Origin: Hyphomicrobiales bacterium
GTDB lineage: Bacteria > Pseudomonadota > Alphaproteobacteria > Rhizobiales > Rhizobiaceae
Reading direction: 5' to 3'
NCBI GenBank assembly: GCA_900467745.1
Contig: UBQW01000022.1
Span: forward strand, 160,139-224,138
Length of the DNA stretch: 64,000 nt
The position numbers and the translations under genes are program-made. Within the stretch, counting starts at the first letter, position 1. Every line of letters starts with the position of its first letter. Under the pieces are notes generated by a model. The model was not told the DNA's origin and searched no databases. It worked only from the letters and a program-made list of their open reading frames with translations. This document shows positions 38,269-47,973 of this stretch, piece by piece.

Positions 38269-38967
38269 TTATGGAGCCCAGTAAATGTCGACGGGCGTCG
38301 CGGCGCGGCGAAGGATTGCCCGGATCGGCATCTCCGCCTCGTCGCCGGCACCCTCGGCCTTCGCCAGAACGTCCTTCTTGCCGTCGCCTTCGATGTGAAG
38401 GACGAGCAGCCCTGCATCCTGCAGGCTGGAGAAGGTGAAGGTGAGGCGGGGTTCGCCTGCGCCGTCAGCGTCCATGGTGATGATGCCGCGCGGCGTCTTC
38501 GGGTCGAGGGCAACCGCAAGATTGCTGCCACCAGGGAAGAACGACGCCGTGTGGCCGTCGCCGCCCATGCCGAGAATGACGACATCGAACGGATTGCCGA
38601 TCGAAGCCGTGGCCGCCGTCGAGAGCTTTGCAGCTTCCTCGACCGTTGCCGCCGGCTGGTAGAGCGGCTGGAACTTTGCCGCCTTCGCCTTGTTCTGCAG
38701 GAGATTGCTGATCACGAGCAGATGGTTCGAGCGCGGATTGTCGGCGGGCACGAAACGCTCGTCGACGAGGGTGATCGTCACCTTCGTCCAGTCGAGATCG
38801 CGCGTCGACAGTTCCTGGAAGAATGCCTTCGGCGTGGAGCCGCCGGAAACGGCGATTTCAGCCGTTCCCTTCTTGGCGATGGCCGTCGAAAGCGATGCAG
38901 CGACCTTGTCGGCAAGGTTGCGCGCCAGTTCGGCGGCGTTGGCAAAATTGTGCATGGTCGCTGCCAT
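38269..38967 (-). CDS. pgl: 6-phosphogluconolactonase
   Basis: 232 aa. It hydrolyses 6-phosphogluconolactone to 6-phosphogluconate. Family motifs: EIAVSGGSTPKAFFQEL, ITLVDERFVP, SNHLLV and VILGMGGDGHTASFFPGG. The DevB/Pgl type is the usual length. It starts 11 bp after the zwf stop, so the two are co-transcribed. Confidence 0.95.
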   Translation of the reverse strand: MAATMHNFANAAELARNLADKVAASLSTAIAKKGTAEIAVSGGSTPKAFFQELSTRDLDWTKVTITLVDERFVPADNPRSNHLLVISNLLQNKAKAAKFQPLYQPAATVEEAAKLSTAATASIGNPFDVVILGMGGDGHTASFFPGGSNLAVALDPKTPRGIITMDADGAGEPRLTFTFSSLQDAGLLVLHIEGDGKKDVLAKAEGAGDEAEMPIRAILRRAATPVDIYWAP

Positions 38968-38978
38968 TCTCTCGATCC

Positions 38979-40454
38979 TTAGAGGTTGTCGTGCCAGGTG
39001 CGGCCGTCACGCTCGATGAGCGCGATCGACTGGCTCGGGCCCCAGGTGCCGGCCGTGTAGCCCTGAACCTTCTGGCCGGTGGATTCCCAACCCTTGAGGA
39101 TCGGGTCGACCCACTGCCACGCAGCCTCGACTTCGTCGCGGCGCATGAACAGCGTCTGGTTCGAACGGATGACGTCCATCAGTAGGCGCTCGTAGGCGTC
39201 GGGGTTACGAACCTGGAAGGAATCGGCGAAGCTCATGTCGAGCGAGACGTTGCGCAGGCGCATGCCGCCAGGACCCGGGTCCTTGATCATCAGCGACTGC
39301 TTGACGCCTTCGTCGGGCTGCAGGCGAATGATCAGCTGGTTCTGGTTGATGCGGCCGGCCGACTGGTCGAAGACCGAGTGCGGGATCGACTTGAAGGTGA
39401 TGACGATCTCCGACATGCGGCCGGCAAGACGCTTGCCGGTGCGGATGTAGAAGGGAACGCCAGCCCAGCGCCAGTTGTTGATCTCGGCCTTGATGGCAAC
39501 GAAGGTCTCGGTGTTGGACACGCCGCCTTCGAGCTCTTCGAGGTAACCCTTGACCGGGCCGCCCGCCGAAGCGCCGGCGCGATACTGGCCGCGCACGGTG
39601 GTCTGCTCGACATTGGACGCGTCGATCGGCTTCAGCGCGCGCAGCACCTTCAGCTTCTCGTCGCGAACCGCTTCGGAATCCATCGACGACGGGACTTCCA
39701 TGGCAACCAGGCAGACGAGCTGCATGATGTGGTTCTGCACCATGTCGCGCAGCGCGCCGGCGGTGTCGTAGTAGCCGGCACGACCTTCGAGGCCAACGGA
39801 TTCGGCAACGGTGATCTGCACGTGGTCGATATGCTGTGCATTCCAGAGCGGCTCATAGAGCGCGTTGGCAAAGCGCAGCGCCATCAGGTTCTGCACGGTT
39901 TCCTTGCCGAGGTAGTGGTCGATACGGAAGATCTGCTCTTCCTTGAAGACCTTGCCGATCGTGTCGTTGAGCTGCAGGGCCGAGTCCAGGTCGCGACCGA
40001 TCGGCTTTTCGACGACGATGCGGGTGGTCTTGGTGATCAGCTTGTGGTCGTGAATCTTCTGCGAGATGTCGCCGAAGATGCCGGGTGCGACGGCCAGATA
40101 GAAGGCGCGCACGCGGTCCTTGCCCTCGTCGAGCAGCTTCTTCAGCTGGTCCCAACCGGCGTCGGAGCGGGCATCGACGGGCACGTAGAACAGGCGCTCG
40201 CAGAACTTGGCGACTTCCGCCTCGTCGTACTCGCCTTTCTTCAGATGCTCCTTCAGAGCGTCCTGCGCGAACTTGCGGTATTCTTCGTGGGTCAGCGCGC
40301 TTCTGGAAGCGCCGATGATGCGGGTCGGCTCGGAGAACTGGCCTTCGATCTGACGATGGTAGAGGGCCGGCAGCAACTTGCGCTCGGCAAGGTCGCCACT
40401 GCCGCCAAAGACGACGTAATCGAAAGGTTCAACGGGAATGATTTGGCTGCTCAT
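38979..40454 (-). CDS. zwf: Glucose-6-phosphate 1-dehydrogenase
   Basis: 491 aa. It oxidises glucose-6-phosphate to 6-phosphogluconolactone with NADP. Motifs: VVFGGSGDLAERKLLPALY (dinucleotide binding), VVEKPIGRDL and the active-site RIDHYLGKETVQNLMALRF. I chose the ATG at 40454 (GAGAGAT about 7 nt upstream); the frame extends to a TTG at 40469. First gene of zwf-pgl-edd. It feeds glucose released by AglA into the Entner-Doudoroff route. Confidence 0.96.
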   Translation of the reverse strand: MSSQIIPVEPFDYVVFGGSGDLAERKLLPALYHRQIEGQFSEPTRIIGASRSALTHEEYRKFAQDALKEHLKKGEYDEAEVAKFCERLFYVPVDARSDAGWDQLKKLLDEGKDRVRAFYLAVAPGIFGDISQKIHDHKLITKTTRIVVEKPIGRDLDSALQLNDTIGKVFKEEQIFRIDHYLGKETVQNLMALRFANALYEPLWNAQHIDHVQITVAESVGLEGRAGYYDTAGALRDMVQNHIMQLVCLVAMEVPSSMDSEAVRDEKLKVLRALKPIDASNVEQTTVRGQYRAGASAGGPVKGYLEELEGGVSNTETFVAIKAEINNWRWAGVPFYIRTGKRLAGRMSEIVITFKSIPHSVFDQSAGRINQNQLIIRLQPDEGVKQSLMIKDPGPGGMRLRNVSLDMSFADSFQVRNPDAYERLLMDVIRSNQTLFMRRDEVEAAWQWVDPILKGWESTGQKVQGYTAGTWGPSQSIALIERDGRTWHDNL

Positions 40455-40588
40455 GAGGCTATCTCTCAATCAGACTGGTTCTTGGCCTCTTTAATCTAAT
40501 CGATTTAAAAAAGCCAGTGTGCGCTGCAACGAATTTGTCCGGCACTGGTTTTAGATCGAAAAGCCTCGCGAGGAAATCCGCAATCTGA

Positions 40589-41887
40589 CTAAAACTTGTC
40601 GCGCAGCGCAAACCACGAAAGCGCCAGGAAGAGCAGGGGCGCGCGCATCGCCGGACCACCGGGGAAGGCCGGGATTTTCAGCGCCTTGAACAGCTCGAGG
40701 TCCCTGGATTTCCCGATCACAGTTTCGGCATAGAGCCGCCCGCAATAGTTCGCAAGCATCACGCCATGGCCAGAATAGCCGCCGATCGAGGTCACCCCTG
40801 GCATGACCTCGCGCACGAAGGGCTGCCGCGGCATGGTGATCGCGACCGATCCGCCCCAGGCATGGGTGATCTCGACATTGCCGAGTTCGGGATAGATCTC
40901 GGCGATCTGCCGGCGGATGTGCTCGGAGATATCGCGCGGATTGTCTGCCGTATAGGCCTCGCGGCCACCAAACAGCAGCCGCCCGTCCTTGGATTTCCGG
41001 AAGTAACGCACGACGAAACGCGAATCGGCCACGGCTTCGCTACCAGGAATGACCGTGGATTTCTCGCCGAGCGGCACGGTCGCGCCGATGAAGGAGCGGA
41101 TCGGCATGACATGGCTGGCAGTGATCGGTTCGAGATTGTCGATATAGCCGTTGCAGGCGATCAACGCCTTGTCGGCTGTAATCTGCCCGCGCGGCGTGTC
41201 GATCGTCACCTTGCCGCCGCCTTGGCGGATCGCCGTCGCCTTCGTCATTTCGAAGACCTGAGCGCCGGAAGCCGCAGCCGCCCGCGCCAGCCCGATCAGG
41301 AGCTTCAGCGGGTGAATGTGGCCGGTGCCGGTGTCGCGCACGCCGCAGAAAAAGCGCGCCGACCCCAGCCGCTCCCGCGTTTCGGCCTTGTCCATGAAGG
41401 TGGCGTGCGGGTAGCCGTAGCGGGTCGCTCCGATCTCCACATTGTCGCGAAAGGCCTTCTCGTAGCTCGCCTTGTGCGCCACGTTCATCTGGCCGGGCAT
41501 GAAATCGATGTCGATCTGATGTTCAGTCGCGAAGGTGAGGAGGTGCTTCTTGGCGTCCTCGGCCAGATCGAACAGCGCCTTCGAACGCTCGAAGCCGATC
41601 TCTTCTTCGAGTTCCTCCGGCCACGAGCGCTGCCCGGTGCCGAGCTGCCCGCCATTGCGGCCCGAAGCGCCGTCGCCAAACCGGCAAGCCTCGATGAGCA
41701 CCACCGAAACTCCGGCTTTGGCGAGATGATACGCCGCCTGCAGTCCGGTATAGCCGCCACCGATGATGGCGACGTCGCATGTCTTCGATCCGTCGAGTTC
41801 AGGATAGGTGGGCCGCTCGCCCGCCGTCGCCTGATACCACGAAATGCCGGGCGCGATCGGGCTCTGCCATTTCTGTTCGGATGTCAT
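40589..41887 (-). CDS. puuB: FAD-dependent oxidoreductase, gamma-glutamylputrescine oxidase-like
   Basis: 432 aa, DAO family. FAD-binding GGGYTGLQAAYHLAKAGVSV near residue 40, then FGDGASGRNGGQLGTGQRSW, and the C-terminal SIGGYSGHGVMLANYCGRLY. PuuB oxidises gamma-glutamylputrescine to the aminoaldehyde. The assignment is supported by the preceding glutamine-synthetase-like gene, 10 bp upstream and in the same direction. Other amine or amino-acid oxidase substrates remain possible, so the symbol is provisional. Confidence 0.75.
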   Translation of the reverse strand: MTSEQKWQSPIAPGISWYQATAGERPTYPELDGSKTCDVAIIGGGYTGLQAAYHLAKAGVSVVLIEACRFGDGASGRNGGQLGTGQRSWPEELEEEIGFERSKALFDLAEDAKKHLLTFATEHQIDIDFMPGQMNVAHKASYEKAFRDNVEIGATRYGYPHATFMDKAETRERLGSARFFCGVRDTGTGHIHPLKLLIGLARAAAASGAQVFEMTKATAIRQGGGKVTIDTPRGQITADKALIACNGYIDNLEPITASHVMPIRSFIGATVPLGEKSTVIPGSEAVADSRFVVRYFRKSKDGRLLFGGREAYTADNPRDISEHIRRQIAEIYPELGNVEITHAWGGSVAITMPRQPFVREVMPGVTSIGGYSGHGVMLANYCGRLYAETVIGKSRDLELFKALKIPAFPGGPAMRAPLLFLALSWFALRDKF

Positions 41888-41897
41888 GGCGCCATCC

Positions 41898-43334
41898 TTA
41901 CACGTTGAGCAGAAGGAATTCGCGTTCCCACGGGCTGATCACCTGCATGAAGGTCTCGAACTCGCCGCGCTTGACGCCGGCATAGAGTCCGATGAACTCG
42001 CGGCCGAACACCTCCTCGAAGGCAGGCTCATCCTCCATCAGCGCGACGGCTTCAAGCAGACCACGCGGCAGGTCGATCGAGCCTTCATTGGCCGAATCCT
42101 CGGTCGGCGCCGTCGGCTCGATTTCCTTCATGATGCCCAAGAGGCCGCAGGCAAGTGAAGCCGCCAGCGCCAGATAGGGGTTGGCGTCGGAACTCGGCAG
42201 CCGGTTCTCGACACGCCGCGCCTGCGGATCCGAAACCGGCACGCGGAACGCCGTCGTGCGGTTGTCGTAACCCCAGGCGTTGTTAACAGGGCACGACATG
42301 TCGGGCGTCAGCCGGCGGTAGGAGTTGACGTATGGCGCCAGCATGCAGAGCGCGCTCGGCACGTATTTCTGCATGCCGCCGATGAAGTGGAAGAACTCCT
42401 TCGAGGGCGAGCCGTCGGGGTTGGAAAACACGTTCTTGCCCGTGTCCTCGTGGATGACCGACTGATGGATGTGCATCGCCGATCCGGCCTGGCCCTGCAT
42501 CGGCTTGGCCATGAAGGTGGCGTAGATGCCATGCTTCATCGCCGCCTCGCGGATCGTCCGCTTGAACATGAAGACCTGGTCTGCAAGCTCGATCGGATTG
42601 CCGTGGCGAAGGTTGATCTCGAGCTGCGCCGGTCCTTCCTCGTGGATCAGCGTGTCGATCTCCAGCCCCTGCTTTTCAGAGAAATGGTAGATGTCGTCGA
42701 TCAGCTCGTCGAACTCGTTGATCCCCGCAATCGAATAGCCCTGGCCGCCGAGAATGGCGCGGCCCGAGCGACCCTTCGGCGGATGCAGCGGGTAATCGGG
42801 GTCGTCGTTCTTGGCGACGAGATAGAACTCGATCTCCGGCGCCACGATCGGTTTCCAGCCGCGGTCATGATAGAGCTTCATGATCCGCTTCAAGACGTTG
42901 CGCGGCGTGTAGGGGACCTCTTCTCCATCGGCGCTGACGATATCGCAGATCACCTGCGCGGTCGGGTCCGTCTCCCACGGCACGACGGAAAGCGTCGAAA
43001 GGTCGGGCACCAGCTTCAGATCGCTGTCGCGCGGCTCGTAGCGGAAGCTTTCGGTTTCCTCGGGATATTCACCCGAAATCGTGTGGCGGTAGATCGCCGA
43101 AGGCAGCGCCAGCGACGTGTTGGAGGTGAATTTCGAGCTCGGCATCATCTTGCCGCGCGGCACGCCGGCGAGGTCGGGCGTGATGCATTCGATGTCTTCG
43201 ATCCCGCGTGCCCGCAAGAACTGCGCTGCTTCCTTCCAGGAGGCCACGCCGCGAAGATATCCAGGGTCCGGGGGAGATTTCTTCGAGGCGGGAACGTTCT
43301 TGGCAGGCTTCAGCGTCGTCTTTTTTGGGGACAT
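41898..43334 (-). CDS. puuA: Glutamine synthetase family protein, gamma-glutamylputrescine synthetase-like
   Basis: 478 aa. The ATG at 43334 gives MSPKKTTLKPAKN; the open frame continues about 1 kb further upstream, but that part lies antisense to the next gene and is not credible. Glutamine synthetase signatures: IVAPEIEFYLV, FMAKPMQGQAGSAMHIHQSV and VENRLPSSDANPYLALAASL. Length and a Lys/Pro-rich N-terminus fit PuuA-type ligases rather than GlnA. It would join glutamate to putrescine using ATP. It sits just upstream of the putrescine-oxidase-like gene. Confidence 0.8.
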   Translation of the reverse strand: MSPKKTTLKPAKNVPASKKSPPDPGYLRGVASWKEAAQFLRARGIEDIECITPDLAGVPRGKMMPSSKFTSNTSLALPSAIYRHTISGEYPEETESFRYEPRDSDLKLVPDLSTLSVVPWETDPTAQVICDIVSADGEEVPYTPRNVLKRIMKLYHDRGWKPIVAPEIEFYLVAKNDDPDYPLHPPKGRSGRAILGGQGYSIAGINEFDELIDDIYHFSEKQGLEIDTLIHEEGPAQLEINLRHGNPIELADQVFMFKRTIREAAMKHGIYATFMAKPMQGQAGSAMHIHQSVIHEDTGKNVFSNPDGSPSKEFFHFIGGMQKYVPSALCMLAPYVNSYRRLTPDMSCPVNNAWGYDNRTTAFRVPVSDPQARRVENRLPSSDANPYLALAASLACGLLGIMKEIEPTAPTEDSANEGSIDLPRGLLEAVALMEDEPAFEEVFGREFIGLYAGVKRGEFETFMQVISPWEREFLLLNV

Positions 43335-43460
43335 GACACACCGGTTTGCGTTGATCTTGCAGCCATAATAACCGGAGTTTGGCAATTGGCGAGGGGGGAC
43401 GCACGTTGACTTTCGCCTATTGATGGAAAAAGAAGACGCCTTTCGACGAAGGAAACAGCC

Positions 43461-44642
43461 GTGCAGCGAAGAAGCGATGTGATCGTCATAGGCGCGGGCG
43501 CCGCCGGCATGATGTGCGCCATCCGCGCCGGCCAGCGCGGCCGCTCGGTGGTCGTGCTCGATCATGCCAAGGCGCCCGGCGACAAGATCCGCATCTCCGG
43601 CGGCGGTCGCTGCAACTTCACCAATATTCATGCCTCGCCGATGAATTTCCTCTCGGCCAATCCGCATTTCAGTAAGTCGGCGCTCGCGCGCTTCACGCCA
43701 TCGGACTTCGTCGCCATGGTCGATCGCCACAAGATTGCCTGGCACGAGAAGACGCTCGGGCAGCTGTTTTGCGACGACAGCGCCAAGGACATCATCCGCA
43801 TGCTGCTGGACGAGATGCAGGCGGTTGGCGCAAGGCTCGAGCTGCGCACCGAGATCGTCGCGGTCGATAAGACCGAAGACGGCTTTCGCGTATCGACCTC
43901 GGAGGGCGACTATCACGCAACCTCGCTGGTCATCGCCACCGGCGGCAAGTCGATCCCGAAAATGGGCGCGACCGGTTTCGCCTATCGCATCGCCGAACAG
44001 TTCGGCCTGCCTCTCATCGAAACCCGCCCCGGCCTCGTGCCGCTGACGCTCGACCCACAATTGCTCGAAAGCGTCGCGCCGCTCTCGGGGATCGCGGCCC
44101 CCGCCGAACTGCGCCACGGCAAGACCGCCTTTCGCGAAGCGCTGCTCTTCACTCATCGCGGCTTGAGCGGCCCGGCCATCCTGCAGATCTCGTCTTACTG
44201 GCGCGAGGGCGATGAGATCACCGTCGATATCGAGCCCGACGTCGATCTTCTTGCGCATTTGAAGGCGGCAAAGCAGGCGAATGGTCGGCAGTCGGCGCAG
44301 ACCGCGCTCGGCGAGGTGCTCCCCAAGCGTCTGGCGCAATATCTGACCGAGCGCGCCGGCGTCACCGGCAACATGGCCGACATGTCCGACAAGGTGCTGG
44401 CGCGCCTCGTCGATGCCGCGCAGAACTGGACGATCAAGCCTTCGGGCTCAGAGGGCTACCGCACGGCTGAAGTCACGCTTGGCGGCATCGACACAGCAGC
44501 ACTCGATTCCCGCAGCATGCAGGCCAAGGCGGTGCCCGGCCTCCACTTCATAGGCGAGTGCGTGGACGTCACCGGCTGGCTCGGCGGCTACAATTTCCAG
44601 TGGGCCTGGGCGTCGGGTGTCGCGGCTGGTGACAGTCTATAA
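43461..44642 (+). CDS. HI0933/BaiN-family flavoprotein (NAD(P)/FAD-dependent oxidoreductase)
   Basis: 393 aa, GTG start. N-terminal FAD site VIGAGAAGMMCAIRAGQRGR, followed by the family marker DKIRISGGGRCNFTN, and C-terminal FIGECVDVTGWLGGYNFQWA closing the flavin site. The physiological substrate of this widespread family is not established in most bacteria. Divergent from the puuA-like gene with 126 bp between the starts. Intact and of normal length. Confidence 0.88.
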   Translation: MQRRSDVIVIGAGAAGMMCAIRAGQRGRSVVVLDHAKAPGDKIRISGGGRCNFTNIHASPMNFLSANPHFSKSALARFTPSDFVAMVDRHKIAWHEKTLGQLFCDDSAKDIIRMLLDEMQAVGARLELRTEIVAVDKTEDGFRVSTSEGDYHATSLVIATGGKSIPKMGATGFAYRIAEQFGLPLIETRPGLVPLTLDPQLLESVAPLSGIAAPAELRHGKTAFREALLFTHRGLSGPAILQISSYWREGDEITVDIEPDVDLLAHLKAAKQANGRQSAQTALGEVLPKRLAQYLTERAGVTGNMADMSDKVLARLVDAAQNWTIKPSGSEGYRTAEVTLGGIDTAALDSRSMQAKAVPGLHFIGECVDVTGWLGGYNFQWAWASGVAAGDSL

Positions 44643-44806
44643 AGCTTATTCTTCGTAGAGATGAAACCAGTTGAAGGATTCAAGAGTTCTTAAGCAGGGT
44701 GCGCCATCCTGTCCCGATGACGTGCTCAAATTGGCTTCCTAAATAAGGCTTTACGAGCACAGTCTTTTGTTGGATTGTTGTGACATAGAGAAGTGAGGTT
44801 CTGCAG

Positions 44807-44950
44807 ATGAACAAGAACACACGACGCGCCCGCGCCATCGCAATTGCCAAGGCCCAGCCGGATACACGGCTTGTCGCAATCCGCTACTTCGTTCTGGCCG
44901 CCAGTGCCGCTGCCGCCGTCATGGCGCTCTTCCTTCCGCGAATGCTCTAA
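44807..44950 (+). CDS. 47-residue predicted small membrane protein
   Basis: MNKNTRRARAIAIAKAQPDT begins a 47-aa protein with a basic N-terminus and one C-terminal hydrophobic segment (about 24-45, ending AVMALFLPRML). A good ribosome site (GTGAGG, 8 nt spacing) precedes the ATG. It lies alone in the gap between the flavoprotein and the chemoreceptor genes. I do not recognise the family; topology suggests an inner-membrane peptide with its N-terminus in the cytoplasm. Confidence 0.6.
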   Translation: MNKNTRRARAIAIAKAQPDTRLVAIRYFVLAASAAAAVMALFLPRML

Positions 44951-45250
44951 GGCACTCCCTTTAAAGGCAACGAGATCTTGCGGCGCACCGATGCGCCTGC
45001 ACTATAAGCGCGTGAACGCCCGGTTTGCTGTGATATCCGGCTACCTAAGCTTATATAAAAATTAACGCATCTTCGGCAAAGCTTTAGTATGACTTATGGG
45101 CGCCTCGCGTTTTGCGTGGTGTGACAGGCAATGATTGCCGTCCGAGCATGCGCTCGCGATCCCCCATTGTTCCAAAATGTTCGATGCACTCAGCCGACGC
45201 GCAATCTCGCCGCCGGTGGGAGGAGTGGTGTATGGAAGGCCGGAACCCCC
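44951..45250. other. Intergenic region upstream of chemoreceptor gene
   Basis: 300 bp with an AT-rich stretch near 45045-45070. It presumably carries the chemoreceptor promoter and leader. I see no gene, RNA or clear terminator; the reading frame entering from 45131 is an upstream extension without homology. Confidence 0.4.
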
Positions 45251-47779
45251 ATGTTTATTGACAGGATTCTTTCCCGTTTCAGGATCAAGACCAAGGTCCT
45301 CATCTTCGTCTTGCCGTTTGTTTTAAGCATTTCAGCAGTCGGCTTCACCGGCCTTTACGCGTCCGGCCTGCTCCAGGGTCGAATGGAGATCTCCAACAGC
45401 GTTCTTCAGTCGCTGAGTGGTTTCAAGGATCTCTTCGGCTCCATGGACGATTTCCTGCGCGTCACCAATGAGGAAGCGCGCGACAAGCTCTACGCCGATG
45501 TCTCCACCCAGCATGCGACGCTGAGCGCCACGCTGAAGCAGATCGGCGACAATGCCGGCCGCGCCAATCTGCAGGCCGCGACCGATGGCACCTCCGGCAT
45601 CTCCGACACCGTCGGCAAGCTCTGGACCCTGCACGAACAGGAAGTCGCCCTGCGCAAGTCGATCGACGAAGCCCAGAAGGTGATGATCTCCAGCCGCTTC
45701 AACGTCAATTACGACGCCCAGCAGCTGCAGGAAAACATCCGCAACGACGAAGGCAACGCCACCGCCACGTTGCGCGCCGCCGACCGGCTCCTGAAGGGCG
45801 GCGATGCGCTGGCAACCGTGATGGCCGATTTCGGCAAGGCGCAACTGCCGGCCGACAAGCTCAAGGTCGTTACCGACGCGCTCCCTGGCATCCTGAAAGC
45901 CCAGCGCCTGATCGAGATATCAGTCCCGCAGAACCAGAAGAGCATGACGCAGTCGCTGGCGCAGACGATCAGCGACGTGAAGGCGCAGGCGACCGCCGCC
46001 GACGCCGGCACCGATGAGGCGATCGCCAACCTCGGCCGTCTCGTTTCGCGCTTCCGCCAGATGTCGACCTACACCCAGCTGACGGCAACGCAGATGATGC
46101 GTGCCGCCACGACCACCTTCGTCGAGCTCGACAGCCGCATCGCCCAGACCAACTCCGTGCTGGAAGATACGCGCCGCCTCGAAAGCGCGATCTATTCGCT
46201 GCAGCTCGTGCTCGGCGAATTCGCCGCCAAGCCGGACAAGGACAACCGCGTCCGCCTGCACCAGGAAATCGCGACGCTTGGCACCAACCTCAACACGCTG
46301 CTTGCCAGCGCCAAGGGCATGAACTTCGCCGAGGACATCGTTGCCGCCATGTCGCCGGCGCTTGCCTCGATGGACAAGGATGCCGAAAGCCTCGTCGCCA
46401 CCATCGAGCAGCGCGTCGCCGACTACGCCTCCGCCCGCACGCAGCTGAACGCCGTCTGGGGCGAACTCACCGCATTCGCCGAATTGCAGAAGCAGACCGC
46501 CGGCGTCGAACGCACACAGGCCAACGGCATCTCCGTTCTCACGACCGGTCTCGGCATCCTGCTCTCGGTTGTCGGCGGCATCGCGCTCGTCCTGACCCTG
46601 CAGCGGCCGATCGGCCAGATCACCTCAGCCATGCGCCGTATCGCCGATGGCGCGCTTGACACCAGCATATCAGGTGAACAGCGCCACGACGAAATCGGCG
46701 ACATGGCCCGCGCGCTCGGCATCTTCAAGGAAAACGCGATCTCCAAGATCCGTATCGAAGAGCAGAGCGACGAGGAGCGCGCCGCTTCCGAGCACGAGCG
46801 CCAGCGCAACGACGCCGAAAAGCGCGAGATGGACCGCCAGATCGAGTTCGCCGTCAATGCGCTCGCATCCGGTCTCGAGCGCATGTCGCAGGGCGATATC
46901 TCGACCACGATCGACACGCCCTTCATCGGCCGTCTCGAACAGCTTCGCCAGGACTTCAACGGCTCGATGATGCGCCTTCAGGCGACCATGAGCCAGATCC
47001 GCGACAACGTCGAAATGATCCAGGGCAATGGCAACCAGATGGCCCAGTCGGCCGAGGATCTCGCCAAGCGCACTGAAAACCAGGCCGCATCGCTGGAAGA
47101 GACGGCAGCAGCCGTCGACCAGATCACCGTCACCGTGCGCTCGTCCGCCGAACGCGCCAAGGAGGCCGATCAGGTCGTGCGCCAGGCCAAGCGCAGCGCC
47201 GACGATTCCGCCACCGTCGTCAACAATGCGATCGACGCGATGACGCGCATCGAGGAAGCCTCGCAGCAGATCGAGCAGATCATCGGCGTTATCGACGAGA
47301 TCGCCTTCCAGACCAACCTTCTGGCGCTCAACGCCGGCATCGAGGCCGCGCGCGCCGGGGAAGCTGGCAAGGGCTTCGCCGTCGTCGCCATGGAAGTCCG
47401 CGAACTGGCGCAGCGCTCCGCCGCCGCCGCCCAGGAGATCAAGGGGCTGATCAACAAGTCGACCAACGAGGTGAACTCCGGTTCGCAATTCGTACAGCAG
47501 ACCGGAACTGTGCTGGCAAAGATCAGCACGCAGATCGTCGCCATCAGCGAGCATGTCGAAGTCATCGCCCGCGCCAGCCATGATCAGTCCGGCGCGCTGC
47601 AGGAGGTCAACACCACGGTCAACCAGATGGACCAGATGACCCAGCAGAACGCCGCGATGGTCGAGGAAACCACGGCCGCCAGCCGCGAACTCGCCAACGA
47701 AGCCGATGCTCTGCTTAGCCTCATCAGGCAGTTCAAGATCGACAGCGGCAGCCAGGACAGGGTCTACCGCGCCGCCTGA
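45251..47779 (+). CDS. Methyl-accepting chemotaxis protein (long periplasmic domain)
   Basis: 842 aa. Membrane helix 1 at about 15-37, an all-helical periplasmic region of roughly 390 residues, helix 2 near 430-450, then HAMP (QRPIGQITSAMRRIADGALD), a second HAMP-like linker, and the signalling domain with the conserved hairpin ([40 protein letters not shown]). Helical periplasmic modules of this size resemble HBM-type sensors; the ligand is unknown. The ATG at 45251 gives a normal N-terminus with GGAAGG upstream; an upstream extension to 45131 looks non-coding. No CheR-binding pentapeptide is visible at the C-terminus. Confidence 0.93.
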   Translation: MFIDRILSRFRIKTKVLIFVLPFVLSISAVGFTGLYASGLLQGRMEISNSVLQSLSGFKDLFGSMDDFLRVTNEEARDKLYADVSTQHATLSATLKQIGDNAGRANLQAATDGTSGISDTVGKLWTLHEQEVALRKSIDEAQKVMISSRFNVNYDAQQLQENIRNDEGNATATLRAADRLLKGGDALATVMADFGKAQLPADKLKVVTDALPGILKAQRLIEISVPQNQKSMTQSLAQTISDVKAQATAADAGTDEAIANLGRLVSRFRQMSTYTQLTATQMMRAATTTFVELDSRIAQTNSVLEDTRRLESAIYSLQLVLGEFAAKPDKDNRVRLHQEIATLGTNLNTLLASAKGMNFAEDIVAAMSPALASMDKDAESLVATIEQRVADYASARTQLNAVWGELTAFAELQKQTAGVERTQANGISVLTTGLGILLSVVGGIALVLTLQRPIGQITSAMRRIADGALDTSISGEQRHDEIGDMARALGIFKENAISKIRIEEQSDEERAASEHERQRNDAEKREMDRQIEFAVNALASGLERMSQGDISTTIDTPFIGRLEQLRQDFNGSMMRLQATMSQIRDNVEMIQGNGNQMAQSAEDLAKRTENQAASLEETAAAVDQITVTVRSSAERAKEADQVVRQAKRSADDSATVVNNAIDAMTRIEEASQQIEQIIGVIDEIAFQTNLLALNAGIEAARAGEAGKGFAVVAMEVRELAQRSAAAAQEIKGLINKSTNEVNSGSQFVQQTGTVLAKISTQIVAISEHVEVIARASHDQSGALQEVNTTVNQMDQMTQQNAAMVEETTAASRELANEADALLSLIRQFKIDSGSQDRVYRAA

Positions 47780-47810
47780 TCGCGGCCAATATTTTCGATA
47801 GGAACATGCG

Positions 47811-47832
47811 ATGGCTCCGGAAACGGAGCCAT
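47811..47832 (+). terminator. Terminator-like hairpin after chemoreceptor gene
   Basis: A 9-bp stem ATGGCTCCG/CGGAGCCAT with a GAAA tetraloop, followed by TTGCGTTTCT, 31 nt after the stop. Confidence 0.65.
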
Positions 47833-47973
47833 TTGCGTTTCTCCGGTGCGGATATGCAGGAAATCATCCATGCATTTTAGTTTGTGCAGACGTGACACCC
47901 GTCAGTTTTCATGGGATTTATCTTAAAACTTTAGCACTAATTTCGGCCCCGATTATTCCTCAGGGGTCTTTGT

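Noticed and set aside
43335..44339. Long N-terminal extension of the glutamine-synthetase-like gene
   Set aside because: It is antisense to the intact flavoprotein gene and passes through the intergenic region. The family-like N-terminus begins at 43334.
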